NCBI RefSeq assembly: GCF_900108485.1
Contig: NZ_FNXF01000022.1
Span: 1-46,995 of the forward strand
DNA length: 46,995 nt
Source of the DNA: Rheinheimera pacifica
Lineage (GTDB): Bacteria; Pseudomonadota; Gammaproteobacteria; Enterobacterales; Alteromonadaceae
Direction of reading: 5' to 3'
Shown here: positions 1 to 7,676 of the stretch, one piece after another
Layout of the letters: every line of letters starts with the position of its first letter
Numbering within the stretch: position 1 is the first letter of the stretch
The notes under the pieces: model-generated
What the model was told of the DNA's origin: nothing
Databases searched by the model: none
What the model saw: the letters and a program-made list of their open reading frames with translations, nothing else
Made by a program: the position numbers and the translations under genes

Positions 1-254
1 TCAAAGCTACCGGCACGGTCACGTGGTGTATTCAATTCAAAGCTGCCGGCGGTGCTTTTCATGGTTTTGGCAGAGCTGCCGTTCTTGCGATTAGGGGCTT
101 CATCTTGCTCAAGGTGCTGCTCTAACTCGGCCTGCATCGCTGCTTCGGTCAGTTGTTTAATTAACGGCGTTAAGATACCGTCTTTACCAGACAAACCTTT
201 GCCATCACGTAATGCCTGAATGGCTGCTTGTATATCGAAAGTTGGGTTGGTCAT
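1..254 (-). CDS. IS256 family transposase, N-terminal fragment (cut by window edge)
   Basis: The ATG at 254 opens a reading frame that runs off the left edge after about 84 residues. The translation begins MTNPTFDIQAAIQAL and contains the typical IS256/mutator-transposase N-terminal pattern LIKQLTEAAMQAELEQHL, then NRKNGSSAKTMKS and ELNTPRDRAGSF. The catalytic DDE residues lie further downstream and are not visible, so integrity cannot be judged. It would catalyse cut-and-paste or copy-out transposition of the surrounding element. The neighbouring gene at 358 is intact, so this insertion did not break it. Confidence 0.85.
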   Translation of the reverse strand, partial: MTNPTFDIQAAIQALRDGKGLSGKDGILTPLIKQLTEAAMQAELEQHLEQDEAPNRKNGSSAKTMKSTAGSFELNTPRDRAGSF

Positions 255-310
255 GTGTCATCTCGTTTTCGCTTAGTTTAATGAAATGACACAGAATTTT
301 GAACACTACC
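1..310 (-). mobile_element. End of an IS256-family insertion sequence (partial)
   Basis: The block holds the 5' part of an IS256-type transposase gene reading leftwards and its upstream non-coding end. Read on the minus strand, the outermost bases from about 310 inward are GGTAGTGTTCAAAATTCTGT, which I recognise as the type of terminal sequence found in many gammaproteobacterial IS256 elements (recall, not a search). The ORF start lies about 55 bases inside that end, as usual for the family. The other end and any 8-9 bp target duplication are outside the window, so the exact boundary is inferred. Confidence 0.75.
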
Positions 311-357
311 TGACCATATTTACCAACTGCAGGTGCAGCGTTAAGCCTGTTTAGACA

Positions 358-1179
358 TTACTGGCGGATAAACGCCAGAATATCTTTGGTTAGCTTGTCT
401 TTGTCGGTGACAAATAAACCGTGTGGCGCATTCTCGTATTCAATAAGGGTTGCCTGGCTGATGCCTGCTGCCGCCAGCCTGGCCGAGGCGTCAATCGGCA
501 CGGTTTTATCCTCCGTGCCATGAATAATCAGCGTGGGTACTTTGAAATGTTCCAAATCCGGGCGAAAGTCGGTGCTGGAAAATGCCTTCAGGCATTCCAG
601 TGTTGCCCGGATACTGCCTTGCATGGCAACGGCAGCCATATGCCTGAGCACTTCATCACTGACGTTATTATCCGGTGTATCTACGCCAAAAAAGGTTTTA
701 AAGAAGTCGGTAAAAAATGCCGCGCGGTCTTTATTAATCGCGCGGGCAGTTTTGTCGAAAGCTTCCTGCTCGGTGCCGCTGGGGTTATCTTCGGTTTTCA
801 GCCTAAACGGCACCACAGATGAAATCAGCGCTGCTTTTACTACCGATTTAGCGTTGTGGCGCGACATATAACGGGCGACTTCACCTCCGCCCATGGAAAA
901 GCCAATAATGATGGCATTTGGGGCATCTGCATAGGCAATAACAGCGGCCAGATCGTCACTTAAGGTGTCGTAATCATAACCATTCCACGGCTGTGACGAT
1001 CGGCCAAAACCGCGCCTGTCGTAGCTAATGGCACGGTAACCAGCAGCGGCAATTGCCATGGCTTGCTCGTCCCAGGAGTCGGCAGATAGTGGCCAGCCAT
1101 GTATCAATATAACCGGTTGGCCTTCGCCCCAGTCTTTGACATAAAGTTTGGTGTTATCTTTGCTGCTGATAAAGTGCAT
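358..1179 (-). CDS. Alpha/beta hydrolase, arylesterase/non-haem chloroperoxidase-like
   Basis: This is a 273-residue single-domain alpha/beta hydrolase without a signal peptide, so probably cytoplasmic. The nucleophile elbow GFSMGG places the serine at residue 95. The oxyanion-hole motif HGWP is at 27-30, the acid is probably Asp224 (HGTEDKTVP) and the base His253 (NAPHGLF). The overall pattern (YDRRGFGRSSQP near 53-64) matches esterases annotated as non-haem chloroperoxidases, which hydrolyse small esters and can show perhydrolase activity; the natural substrate is unknown. The start is supported by AAGGAG seven bases upstream of the ATG. It stands alone, between the IS end and the J-domain operon. 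Confidence 0.88.
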   Translation of the reverse strand: MHFISSKDNTKLYVKDWGEGQPVILIHGWPLSADSWDEQAMAIAAAGYRAISYDRRGFGRSSQPWNGYDYDTLSDDLAAVIAYADAPNAIIIGFSMGGGEVARYMSRHNAKSVVKAALISSVVPFRLKTEDNPSGTEQEAFDKTARAINKDRAAFFTDFFKTFFGVDTPDNNVSDEVLRHMAAVAMQGSIRATLECLKAFSSTDFRPDLEHFKVPTLIIHGTEDKTVPIDASARLAAAGISQATLIEYENAPHGLFVTDKDKLTKDILAFIRQ

Positions 1180-1390
1180 AGCGTTGCTCCTTATGGCGCT
1201 TAAAAACGTGGCACCGGCAACAATATTTAGCCGATGTGTTCTGCGCCATAGTAGCGGGTTGGCAGCTTACTGGCTGTGCGCCAGCGCACACAGCTAACAG
1301 TGTAAATTTTGACAGTAGGGGGTTAACTTATCGCAGGTTAAGCTTAAGACATGTAGGCGGCATGCACTAATACACGCCGCCGCGGTCGCA

Positions 1391-2284
1391 TTAAAGCTCT
1401 AAATACTGTGGCCAGCCAAGTAGTGGGTTACTTAAGCCTTGCTTGCCTTCAAAAGCGTCGAGTTTTTCCGGCGAGGCATCGGTGTGTGCCATAGTTTTAT
1501 AGTCTTTGGCAAATGTTAAGGTTCGCAGCAGTGCCGGAATAAAATGCTGGCCTAAGTCAGCTCGTATCGCGTCGGCATTTGCGGCGGGCAGCTCTGCCAA
1601 AGTGGCTTCGGTTTGTAGCTGGAAAAAGGTGTCGTTAAACCAGTGCGGTTGTAGCTCAATATTACGGATGCGCTTTTTTAAATCCTGGCGTACTTTATCG
1701 CCGCCGGTAAGCGCGCGGTAAAATACCACTTCGGCCAGCACTTCTTCTAAGCTGAAATGCTCAAACTCGTCAAAGTGGCTGCGGGCGTAAAACTGCTGCT
1801 GCAGCAACTGCATTGACTGAGTGCGGCGGTGATCTTTCAGTGCCTGCTGGTACTGTGTCCAGCCGTTCCATTCTTCAGCGTCAGGCGGCGTGGCAATGCT
1901 TTGCTGCAGTTGTTCTTCCACATCGCCGTACAGCGAGTTTTTACCGGTTTTTTTGCTGACGGTGCTTAGCATATTCCAGCCTTTTTGAAACGGCTTTACC
2001 ACGCCCTCCGGCGCCAGCAGCAGAGTTAACGCCCGCTCCGGGTCATTGTCGCTAAGCTCCTGCAACCCTAAGCTTACCACGCCGATAATGTCGTGCGCTG
2101 CTTGCTCTAGCAGGTGCATTTTGTATTTATTGTAGAATTTATCGGCAAATTTTAAGCTCATCAGCACGGCTTTGCTTTTAATTTGCTGCAAATCATTACT
2201 GCTGAGCTTGTCGTCGGCTTGTGCTTTGCTAATAACCTGAGTTAAAAACGGACCAAAACTGCCATCGCGTAGCATTAACTGCAT
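1391..2284 (-). CDS. Uncharacterised 297-residue protein, last gene of the J-domain operon
   Basis: I do not recognise a family. The protein is mostly alpha-helical in composition, has no signal peptide or membrane segment, and is rich in Leu, Gln and Glu. A stretch near residues 195-205 is basic (DLKKRIRNIE). It starts 11 bases after the stop of the preceding gene, with AAGGAA as a ribosome binding site, so it is co-transcribed with the three upstream genes. Its place behind a J-domain protein suggests a client, adaptor or partner in an Hsp70-linked process, but that is inference from context only. After the stop there is an imperfect GC-rich hairpin around 1340-1385 without a clear T run. 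Confidence 0.75.
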   Translation of the reverse strand: MQLMLRDGSFGPFLTQVISKAQADDKLSSNDLQQIKSKAVLMSLKFADKFYNKYKMHLLEQAAHDIIGVVSLGLQELSDNDPERALTLLLAPEGVVKPFQKGWNMLSTVSKKTGKNSLYGDVEEQLQQSIATPPDAEEWNGWTQYQQALKDHRRTQSMQLLQQQFYARSHFDEFEHFSLEEVLAEVVFYRALTGGDKVRQDLKKRIRNIELQPHWFNDTFFQLQTEATLAELPAANADAIRADLGQHFIPALLRTLTFAKDYKTMAHTDASPEKLDAFEGKQGLSNPLLGWPQYLEL

Positions 2285-2295
2285 GACGTTATTCC

Positions 2296-3060
2296 TTAGT
2301 CGAGAAAGCTGAACATGTCGTCTACTTCGGCGTATTCGTCTGTAGCCTGGTTTTTCTCTTTTGCCTGCATTACCAGCTCGGTAGCAAATTTACTGATAAT
2401 ACCTTCCCAGCCGGAGTTTTCGTTGCGGATCAACGCTTTAATCGCTTGTTCTACCTGCGGTGCTAACTGGCGGATCAAGGCCAGTAAACTTCGCGGATCG
2501 TCAAAGCCCAGGCCGTGGGCGTCTTCGCTTATTTGCCGTTCGGTATAGCTGAGGGCTTCTTCTAAATCTTCTTCTTCTTCGTGCAGGGTGTCGGCATAAA
2601 AATCTTCATCGGCAATCTGTTCGCCGCGGTAAATTTCAATAAACGGAATAGATAAATAAAACAGCCCGGCAGGGTCTTCTGCTATGCATTCTAAAATGGC
2701 AGCTTGTTTGTCTTCGTTATCCTGAGTGCGGATTAAATAAGTTAAAAAATCAAAGGTGTGCTGTTTGAGTTCTTCAGCATTATTTTTGATTTTCTCTTCC
2801 CAGTACAACGGCTGCTGGCAGACGATATCGCGGATACGCTCGGGCGTCATCAGCTCAGAGATAATAGAAGGAAAGGAGAGATCATGCTCGCTGTTAATTT
2901 GGGTAAGCGTAACAATATCTATATTTTCAATCACTTCTACCAGCTGATCATCGCTCATAGTATTGGCAATCAGTTCAAATTTCTTGCTGGCTTGTTTGGG
3001 CTCTACTACGGCCAGCTGTTTAATTTCTGCTACGGCAATCTCAATTAAATTAGTCGTCAT
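2296..3060 (-). CDS. Uncharacterised acidic 254-residue protein, third gene of the J-domain operon
   Basis: No family is recognised. The sequence is acidic and predicted helical, with Glu-rich patches (HEEEEDLEEAL near 160-170), no signal peptide and no membrane helix, so probably a soluble cytoplasmic protein. Its ATG overlaps the stop codon of the upstream gene by one base (TAATG), the usual sign of translational coupling and often of partners made in fixed ratio. The C-terminus (AEVDDMFSFLD) is acidic and hydrophobic, resembling a short docking tail; that reading is speculative. It lies between the acidic-tailed protein and the 297-residue protein. Confidence 0.75.
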   Translation of the reverse strand: MTTNLIEIAVAEIKQLAVVEPKQASKKFELIANTMSDDQLVEVIENIDIVTLTQINSEHDLSFPSIISELMTPERIRDIVCQQPLYWEEKIKNNAEELKQHTFDFLTYLIRTQDNEDKQAAILECIAEDPAGLFYLSIPFIEIYRGEQIADEDFYADTLHEEEEDLEEALSYTERQISEDAHGLGFDDPRSLLALIRQLAPQVEQAIKALIRNENSGWEGIISKFATELVMQAKEKNQATDEYAEVDDMFSFLD

Positions 3061-3641
3061 TAAGGTTTTTCTCCGTTAAAGCGAATGTCGTCGTACTGAT
3101 CGTCGTAACCTTCTTCGTCGCTGTCGTCATCATTACCGTAATCGTCGCTGTCGTAGTCGCTGTGGTAGCTGTCGGTCTCTTCATCGTCATCAGTGTCGTA
3201 GCTGGGGTCTTCGTTATAGGTTTCGCTACCGTTACGGCGCTTGGCGGTAATTTTGCCACCTTCCAGTAAAAACAACACTGCACAGGCTTCGATTAACTGC
3301 GCTTCAGAGTAAGCACGAATAGCCTTTACCAGCTCAACATCGGCGTTATTAAAGGCTACTGAGGTTTTAAACTCGTCCCAGCTCGGTGCTGTACTGCTAT
3401 TTAACCACTGCTGCCACTGCGTTTTGGCCGCCGGCGGAAACTTGACGCGGCCGTATAATGCCATTGGCAAATACTCGGGTACGGATTCGAGCATTTGTGG
3501 ATCAGCCAGTAAAATGGCTTTCATCTTGGCGGTAAATTGCTCCAGCGCTTTGGGCGTGTCTGGATCCATATAGGATTCAATATTTTCCAGCGCATCAGTT
3601 TGCAGGGCGCGAATGCGCGCCATATTCAGTTTGTTTGCCAT
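3060..3641 (-). CDS. Uncharacterised protein with a highly acidic C-terminal tail, second gene of the J-domain operon
   Basis: I place the start at the ATG at 3641 (193 residues, [13 protein letters not shown]), which has GAACAGG just upstream and begins 24 bases after the J-domain stop. The longer frame starting at 3686 would overlap the J-domain gene. Residues about 1-140 look like a helical soluble domain. From about residue 150 the sequence is dominated by Asp, Glu, Ser and Tyr (for example [18 protein letters not shown]), an intrinsically disordered polyacidic tail. Such tails occur in histone or nucleic-acid-mimic proteins and in some chaperones; no function can be assigned here. The stop overlaps the next gene's ATG. 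Confidence 0.75.
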   Translation of the reverse strand: MANKLNMARIRALQTDALENIESYMDPDTPKALEQFTAKMKAILLADPQMLESVPEYLPMALYGRVKFPPAAKTQWQQWLNSSTAPSWDEFKTSVAFNNADVELVKAIRAYSEAQLIEACAVLFLLEGGKITAKRRNGSETYNEDPSYDTDDDEETDSYHSDYDSDDYGNDDDSDEEGYDDQYDDIRFNGEKP

Positions 3642-3664
3642 AACCTGTTCACGACCATGATGTT

Positions 3665-3949
3665 TTATGAATAGTACTGATCCCACAGCTCCTGCATGGC
3701 AGAGGCGGGGTCGGTAACAATAACATTGTTAAAATCTTTGATAAAAGCAGCTTTTTGTTTTGGATCAGATAACACCTCATAAGCGGCCTTTACCCGTTGT
3801 AACTGTGTTGCTGCCTGATCTTTTTCATCGTCAGTCAGGCCATGCAGTTTGTCCGGGTGATACTTATTGGCGAAGCGCTTATAGGCTTTTTTAATATCGT
3901 CATCGCTGGCATTGGTTTTTACGCCAAGTACGCGAAAGTGGTTAATCAT
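3665..3949 (-). CDS. Minimal J-domain protein (DnaJ-like co-chaperone)
   Basis: The protein has 94 residues, nearly all a J-domain. Helix II is basic ([12 protein letters not shown]) and is followed by the invariant HPD motif at residues 31-33, then the helix III pattern [18 protein letters not shown]-domains stimulate the ATPase of DnaK-type Hsp70. There is no G/F region, zinc-finger or CTD substrate domain, so substrate choice must come from the about 25-residue C-terminal tail or from partners. It is the first gene of a tight four-gene operon with three proteins of unknown function. AGGAA lies six bases upstream of the ATG. The J-domain itself is secure; the system it serves is unknown. 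Confidence 0.92.
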   Translation of the reverse strand: MINHFRVLGVKTNASDDDIKKAYKRFANKYHPDKLHGLTDDEKDQAATQLQRVKAAYEVLSDPKQKAAFIKDFNNVIVTDPASAMQELWDQYYS

Positions 3950-4092
3950 AAGAGTTCCTGCACAAGCAAAGCGGTATCAGTATAGGTTGCCTGTTAACGG
4001 TGATAAGGCGGGTTAACAAACAGCCGGTAATGATAGCAGAACAGCGCTGCTTCACCTAGTGCTGCAGCGCGGCGATTTTGTAGCTGTGTGAA

Positions 4093-4117
4093 CAGCCAGG
4101 CTACTGTGGCCTGGCTG
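4093..4117 (-). terminator. Possible terminator hairpin after sdaA
   Basis: A perfect 9-bp stem (CAGCCAGGC / GCCTGGCTG) with a 7-base loop lies just beyond the sdaA stop. The T run that follows on the minus strand is poor, so factor-independent termination is uncertain. Confidence 0.4.
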
Positions 4118-4127
4118 CATAAAAGGC

Positions 4128-5510
4128 TTAACACTCAATAATATTGACGGCCAAACCACCGCGAGAGGTTTCTTTGTATTTGGTTTGCATATCTTTACCG
4201 GTATCCCACATGGTCTTAATAACCTTGTCCAGCGAGACTTTCTGATCGCCGCTACCACGCAGCGCGAGGCGCGAGGCATTGATAGCTTTAATCGAGCCCA
4301 TGGCATTGCGCTCTATGCATGGCACCTGTACCAAACCGCCAACCGGATCGCAGGTTAGTCCCAGGTTGTGTTCCATACCGATTTCCGCGGCGTTTTCGAC
4401 ATGCGAGGGTGTGCCGCCCTGAATTTCTGTTAGTGCGGCAGCCGCCATAGAGCAGGCTACGCCCACTTCGCCCTGGCAGCCAACCTCGGCCCCGGAGATA
4501 GAGGCGTTTTTCTTATACAAAATACCGATAGCAGCCGCGGTTAACAGATATTGCACGGCGATATCCGGGGTAACCGGTTGAATAAATTTGTCGTAGTACA
4601 TTAATACCGCGGGGATAATCCCTGCGGCGCCGTTAGTGGGGGCGGTAACTACACGGCCACCGGCAGCATTTTCTTCGTTTACCGCCAGCGCAAACAGGTT
4701 TACCCAGTCCATCACCTGCAGCGGATCGTTACTTTTTTCCGCCATCAGTTTTTTATACAGCGCCGGAGCGCGGCGTTTTACTTTTAACCCGCCAGGCAGT
4801 ATGCCTTCGGTTTTAATGCCGCGCTCAATACAGGCACGCATGGTTAACCAGATATTGTTCAGCTCGTCAGTGATCTGCGCCGGACTGCGCAGTACTTTTT
4901 CGTTCTCCAGCATTAAGCCGGCGATCGACAGGCCATGTTCTTTACACAGTGCCAGCAGCTCAGCGCCTGACTCAAACGGAAACGGCGGCGGGTTATCGGT
5001 GGCAAACTGGCTGGCGGCTTCTTTTTCTTTGGCAAAATCTTCGGCTTTCACTATAAAACCGCCGCCGATAGAGAAGTACACATCGCTTAGCACAATGTTC
5101 TTATCTTTATCATAAGCAATCAGCTCCATGCCGTTGGAGTGCTCTTTTAAGGTTTTACGCCGGTGAAACACTATGGCGCCTTCACGCGGAAAGCTGACTG
5201 GCTTTACCTTGGCCAGGCGAATTTGCTGCTCGTCGTTAACTTGCTTTAACAAGCCGGGTACAGCGTCCGGGTCAACTGTTTCCGGCAGGTAGCCGGCCAG
5301 GCCTAAAATAACCGCTTTACCGGTGCCGTGGCCAATGCCGGTTTGGCCCAGTGAGCCAAAAAGCTCTACTTTTACGCTGGTAACGCTGTCGAGCAGGTTT
5401 TTGTCAGTCAAATCGTCGGTAAATTTCTTCGCTGCCCGCATTGGGCCAACTGTATGCGAGCTGGACGGGCCTATGCCGATGCTGAACATATCAAAAGCGC
5501 TGATAATCAT
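4128..5510 (-). CDS. sdaA: L-serine ammonia-lyase (L-serine deaminase), iron-sulfur type
   Basis: The 460-residue enzyme converts L-serine to pyruvate and ammonia, feeding serine carbon into central metabolism. The N-terminal beta domain carries the family signature [19 protein letters not shown] (residues 6-24). The catalytic alpha domain has [13 protein letters not shown] (289-301) and the three cysteines expected to hold the oxygen-labile [4Fe-4S] cluster: Cys345, Cys387 and Cys398. The last residue is Cys460, matching the tail-in-mouth C-terminal cysteine described for the type 2 enzyme of Legionella. It lies about 120 bases downstream of pabB-nudL on the same strand, an order also seen in E. 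coli. No strong Shine-Dalgarno is visible. Confidence 0.96.
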   Translation of the reverse strand: MIISAFDMFSIGIGPSSSHTVGPMRAAKKFTDDLTDKNLLDSVTSVKVELFGSLGQTGIGHGTGKAVILGLAGYLPETVDPDAVPGLLKQVNDEQQIRLAKVKPVSFPREGAIVFHRRKTLKEHSNGMELIAYDKDKNIVLSDVYFSIGGGFIVKAEDFAKEKEAASQFATDNPPPFPFESGAELLALCKEHGLSIAGLMLENEKVLRSPAQITDELNNIWLTMRACIERGIKTEGILPGGLKVKRRAPALYKKLMAEKSNDPLQVMDWVNLFALAVNEENAAGGRVVTAPTNGAAGIIPAVLMYYDKFIQPVTPDIAVQYLLTAAAIGILYKKNASISGAEVGCQGEVGVACSMAAAALTEIQGGTPSHVENAAEIGMEHNLGLTCDPVGGLVQVPCIERNAMGSIKAINASRLALRGSGDQKVSLDKVIKTMWDTGKDMQTKYKETSRGGLAVNIIEC

Positions 5511-5630
5511 AATTAATTCTGTTTGGTCGTTATCAAAGTTGCACCATTGTAGCCCAAGCCGCGCTATTCTGTAAGTCGGTTGGTAACTGGTCGGTGCTTA
5601 TTACAGATGAGAAAAACTAATGAGAGTTGC

Positions 5631-6191
5631 TTATGCAATTTGTAAACACAATCTATGCAAAATTGCCGCAGTGGCGCCCCAGATAAATTTATCCTGATAC
5701 GGCATGGCATGCAGCTGTTGCACTTTACCGCGTAGCCTTAGGCTGAATTGGTGACGATTCTCCTGCTGCAAAAAATGCGTTAACGGCACTTCAAAAATGC
5801 CGGCCACTTCATCGGCCTGTAATAGCCAGCTACGCTGTGGCTGCAGCAAGCCAATCCAGGGCGCTATGGTAAAACCGGTGCTGGTGCTTTGCAGTGGCAG
5901 CCGGCCAAGTAGCTCCACTGCATTTGGGGCTAAACCGATTTCTTCGTGGGCTTCACGCAGGGCTGCTGTGCAACTGCTTTCACCGGCTTCAATCCGACCG
6001 CCCGGAAAACTGATTTGGCCGGGATGATGGCGCAAGTGCAAGGCGCGCTGGGTAAAGAGTACATGCAGCTTATCACCGTAATCGATAATGGGGATCAGCA
6101 CCGCCGCCTGATGCTGATCGCTGTGCAGTATCGCCCCGGCTTTGGCAGCAGTTTGCAGTAAAAAACGCTGGCGAAATTCTGCAGCAAGCAC
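5631..6191 (-). CDS. nudL: Nudix hydrolase, CoA pyrophosphatase type
   Basis: The 186-residue protein has the Nudix box at 65-87 (GRIEAGE, then REAHEEIGL) preceded by the CoA-diphosphatase signature LHLRHHPGQISFPGG (51-65). Family members cleave CoA or related nucleoside diphosphates into 4'-phosphopantetheine and 3',5'-ADP using Mg2+ or Mn2+ bound by the REXXEE glutamates. The start is GTG at 6191, two bases after the pabB stop, with GGAG eight bases upstream lying inside the end of pabB, so translation is coupled. The pabB-nudL-sdaA order matches E. coli pabB-yeaB-sdaA. Confidence 0.9.
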   Translation of the reverse strand: MLAAEFRQRFLLQTAAKAGAILHSDQHQAAVLIPIIDYGDKLHVLFTQRALHLRHHPGQISFPGGRIEAGESSCTAALREAHEEIGLAPNAVELLGRLPLQSTSTGFTIAPWIGLLQPQRSWLLQADEVAGIFEVPLTHFLQQENRHQFSLRLRGKVQQLHAMPYQDKFIWGATAAILHRLCLQIA

Positions 6192-6193
6192 CT

Positions 6194-7573
6194 TTATTGC
6201 TCCTTAGCGGCCAGCACCGGCAGGATTTTGTTCACTTTATCTAAGGTTTCCTGATATTCGCTGTTAACTTCCGAGTCGGCTACTATGCCGCCACCGGCCT
6301 GGCAGTGAATTTGCCCTTCGCTGCAAATTAACGTGCGGATAGCGATATTAGTATCCATATCGCCGCTGCTGTTAATGTAACCAATGGCGCCGCAGTACAC
6401 TGAACGCCGCTGTGGCTCCAGCTGCTCAATAATTTGCATTGCCCGCACCTTAGGTGCACCGGTGATAGAGCCGCCCGGGAAGGCGCCGCGCAGTAAATCA
6501 CAGGCGCTATATTCTGGCGCCAGAGTGCCGGTTACCGTGCTGACTAAATGATGCACCGCCGGAAAGCTTTCAATAGCAAACAGTTGCGGCACCGCGACTG
6601 AGCCTGGCACACACACTTTACCTAAATCGTTACGCAGTAAATCCACAATCATCACATTTTCGGCGCGATCTTTGGCAGAATGGCGCAGGTTATCGGCTTC
6701 TACTTCGTCTGTCAGCGGGCAAATACCACGCGGCCGGGTGCCTTTTATCGGTTTGGTTTCTACCTTATTACTGTGTAGCTGTAAAAAACGCTCTGGCGAG
6801 ATACTCAGTACAGCACCTTGCGGCAAACGGATAAAGGCAGAAAAGGGCGCCGCGTTTTTATCGCGCAGTTGTAAATAGGCCTGCCATTCATCGCCGCTAT
6901 AACCTGCGCTAAAGCGCTGTGTCAGATTAATCTGGTAACAATCACCACTTAGCAGATATTGCTGTACCTGGTTAAAGCGGGCCACGTAACCGGCTTTATC
7001 CATATTAGCTTGCCAGCTACTGCTTAAACTAAAGGGCGCTGCCGGTGCTGATTTTTGCTGCAGCCTGGTGTGTAATTTTTGCCAGCCCGCTTGCGCGTCG
7101 CCCTGATAATCGACATACCATAACTGCTGAAGTTGTTTATCCAGCACCAGTGCCCAGCGATAAAAACCTACTGCCATATCCGGCAGGCTGATGTCAGCTT
7201 CTGCTGTTGCGGGCAGCTTTTCAATATAGCGGCCTAAATCGTAGCCAAAGTAGCCCAGAGCGCCGCCAATAAAGGGCAGGGCGCTGTTAACCGGTTGTGG
7301 GAAATAACGTTTTAGTGCGCAGTTAAGCACGAGAAAGGGGTCTTCGTGATAACTATGTGCGCCGCGTTCATCGGTTAAAATACTGGCGCCGTTTTGCGCT
7401 TCTAAGGTCGCAAGCGGCTCTGCCACTAAAATGTCATACCGGCTGTTAACATGCTCTGGCGCAGCCGAATCTAGCAGCATAGCCCAGGGCTGCTGCGCAA
7501 AGTGGCAGAAGAAACTAAGCAAGTTGTCCGGCGTATCACCGTAAATTTGAGGCGGAATAAGGTACTGCTGCAT
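6194..7573 (-). CDS. pabB: Aminodeoxychorismate synthase component I
   Basis: The 459-residue protein is close in length to E. coli PabB (453). With the glutaminase PabA it converts chorismate to 4-amino-4-deoxychorismate, the precursor of p-aminobenzoate and folate. The chorismate-binding domain shows KPIKGTRPRG (with the lysine characteristic of PabB), DRAENVMIVDLLRNDLGKV, and GGSITGAPKVRAMQIIEQLE. The N-terminal part (about 1-190) is the anthranilate-synthase-I-like domain. Anthranilate synthase is the main alternative, but the PIKGT lysine and the Nudix neighbour favour PabB. It is divergent from fumarase across a 103-base gap. No clear Shine-Dalgarno precedes the ATG. Confidence 0.93.
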   Translation of the reverse strand: MQQYLIPPQIYGDTPDNLLSFFCHFAQQPWAMLLDSAAPEHVNSRYDILVAEPLATLEAQNGASILTDERGAHSYHEDPFLVLNCALKRYFPQPVNSALPFIGGALGYFGYDLGRYIEKLPATAEADISLPDMAVGFYRWALVLDKQLQQLWYVDYQGDAQAGWQKLHTRLQQKSAPAAPFSLSSSWQANMDKAGYVARFNQVQQYLLSGDCYQINLTQRFSAGYSGDEWQAYLQLRDKNAAPFSAFIRLPQGAVLSISPERFLQLHSNKVETKPIKGTRPRGICPLTDEVEADNLRHSAKDRAENVMIVDLLRNDLGKVCVPGSVAVPQLFAIESFPAVHHLVSTVTGTLAPEYSACDLLRGAFPGGSITGAPKVRAMQIIEQLEPQRRSVYCGAIGYINSSGDMDTNIAIRTLICSEGQIHCQAGGGIVADSEVNSEYQETLDKVNKILPVLAAKEQ

Positions 7574-7676
7574 GAATGGGGCTAGCCGCTGTTTCTGATG
7601 CGCGTTATCATACCAGCACCGACACTAATAGTTAAACATGGCGCTGCCAGAGGCGCCAGAGGACAGGTAAAACAAC

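Noticed and set aside
421..871. Plus-strand ORFs opposite the alpha/beta hydrolase
   Set aside because: They are antisense shadows of a gene with an intact catalytic triad.
1273..1294. Hairpin GCTGTGCGC/GCGCAC before the alpha/beta hydrolase
   Set aside because: It has a bulge, no T run and no link to either gene; nothing more can be supported.
3050..3283. 77-residue Thr-rich ORF
   Set aside because: It is a shadow frame produced by the repetitive acidic-tail codons of the gene at 3060-3641.
3642..3686. Longer N-terminus of the acidic-tailed protein
   Set aside because: It overlaps the J-domain gene by 22 bases, whereas the ATG at 3641 has its own ribosome binding site.
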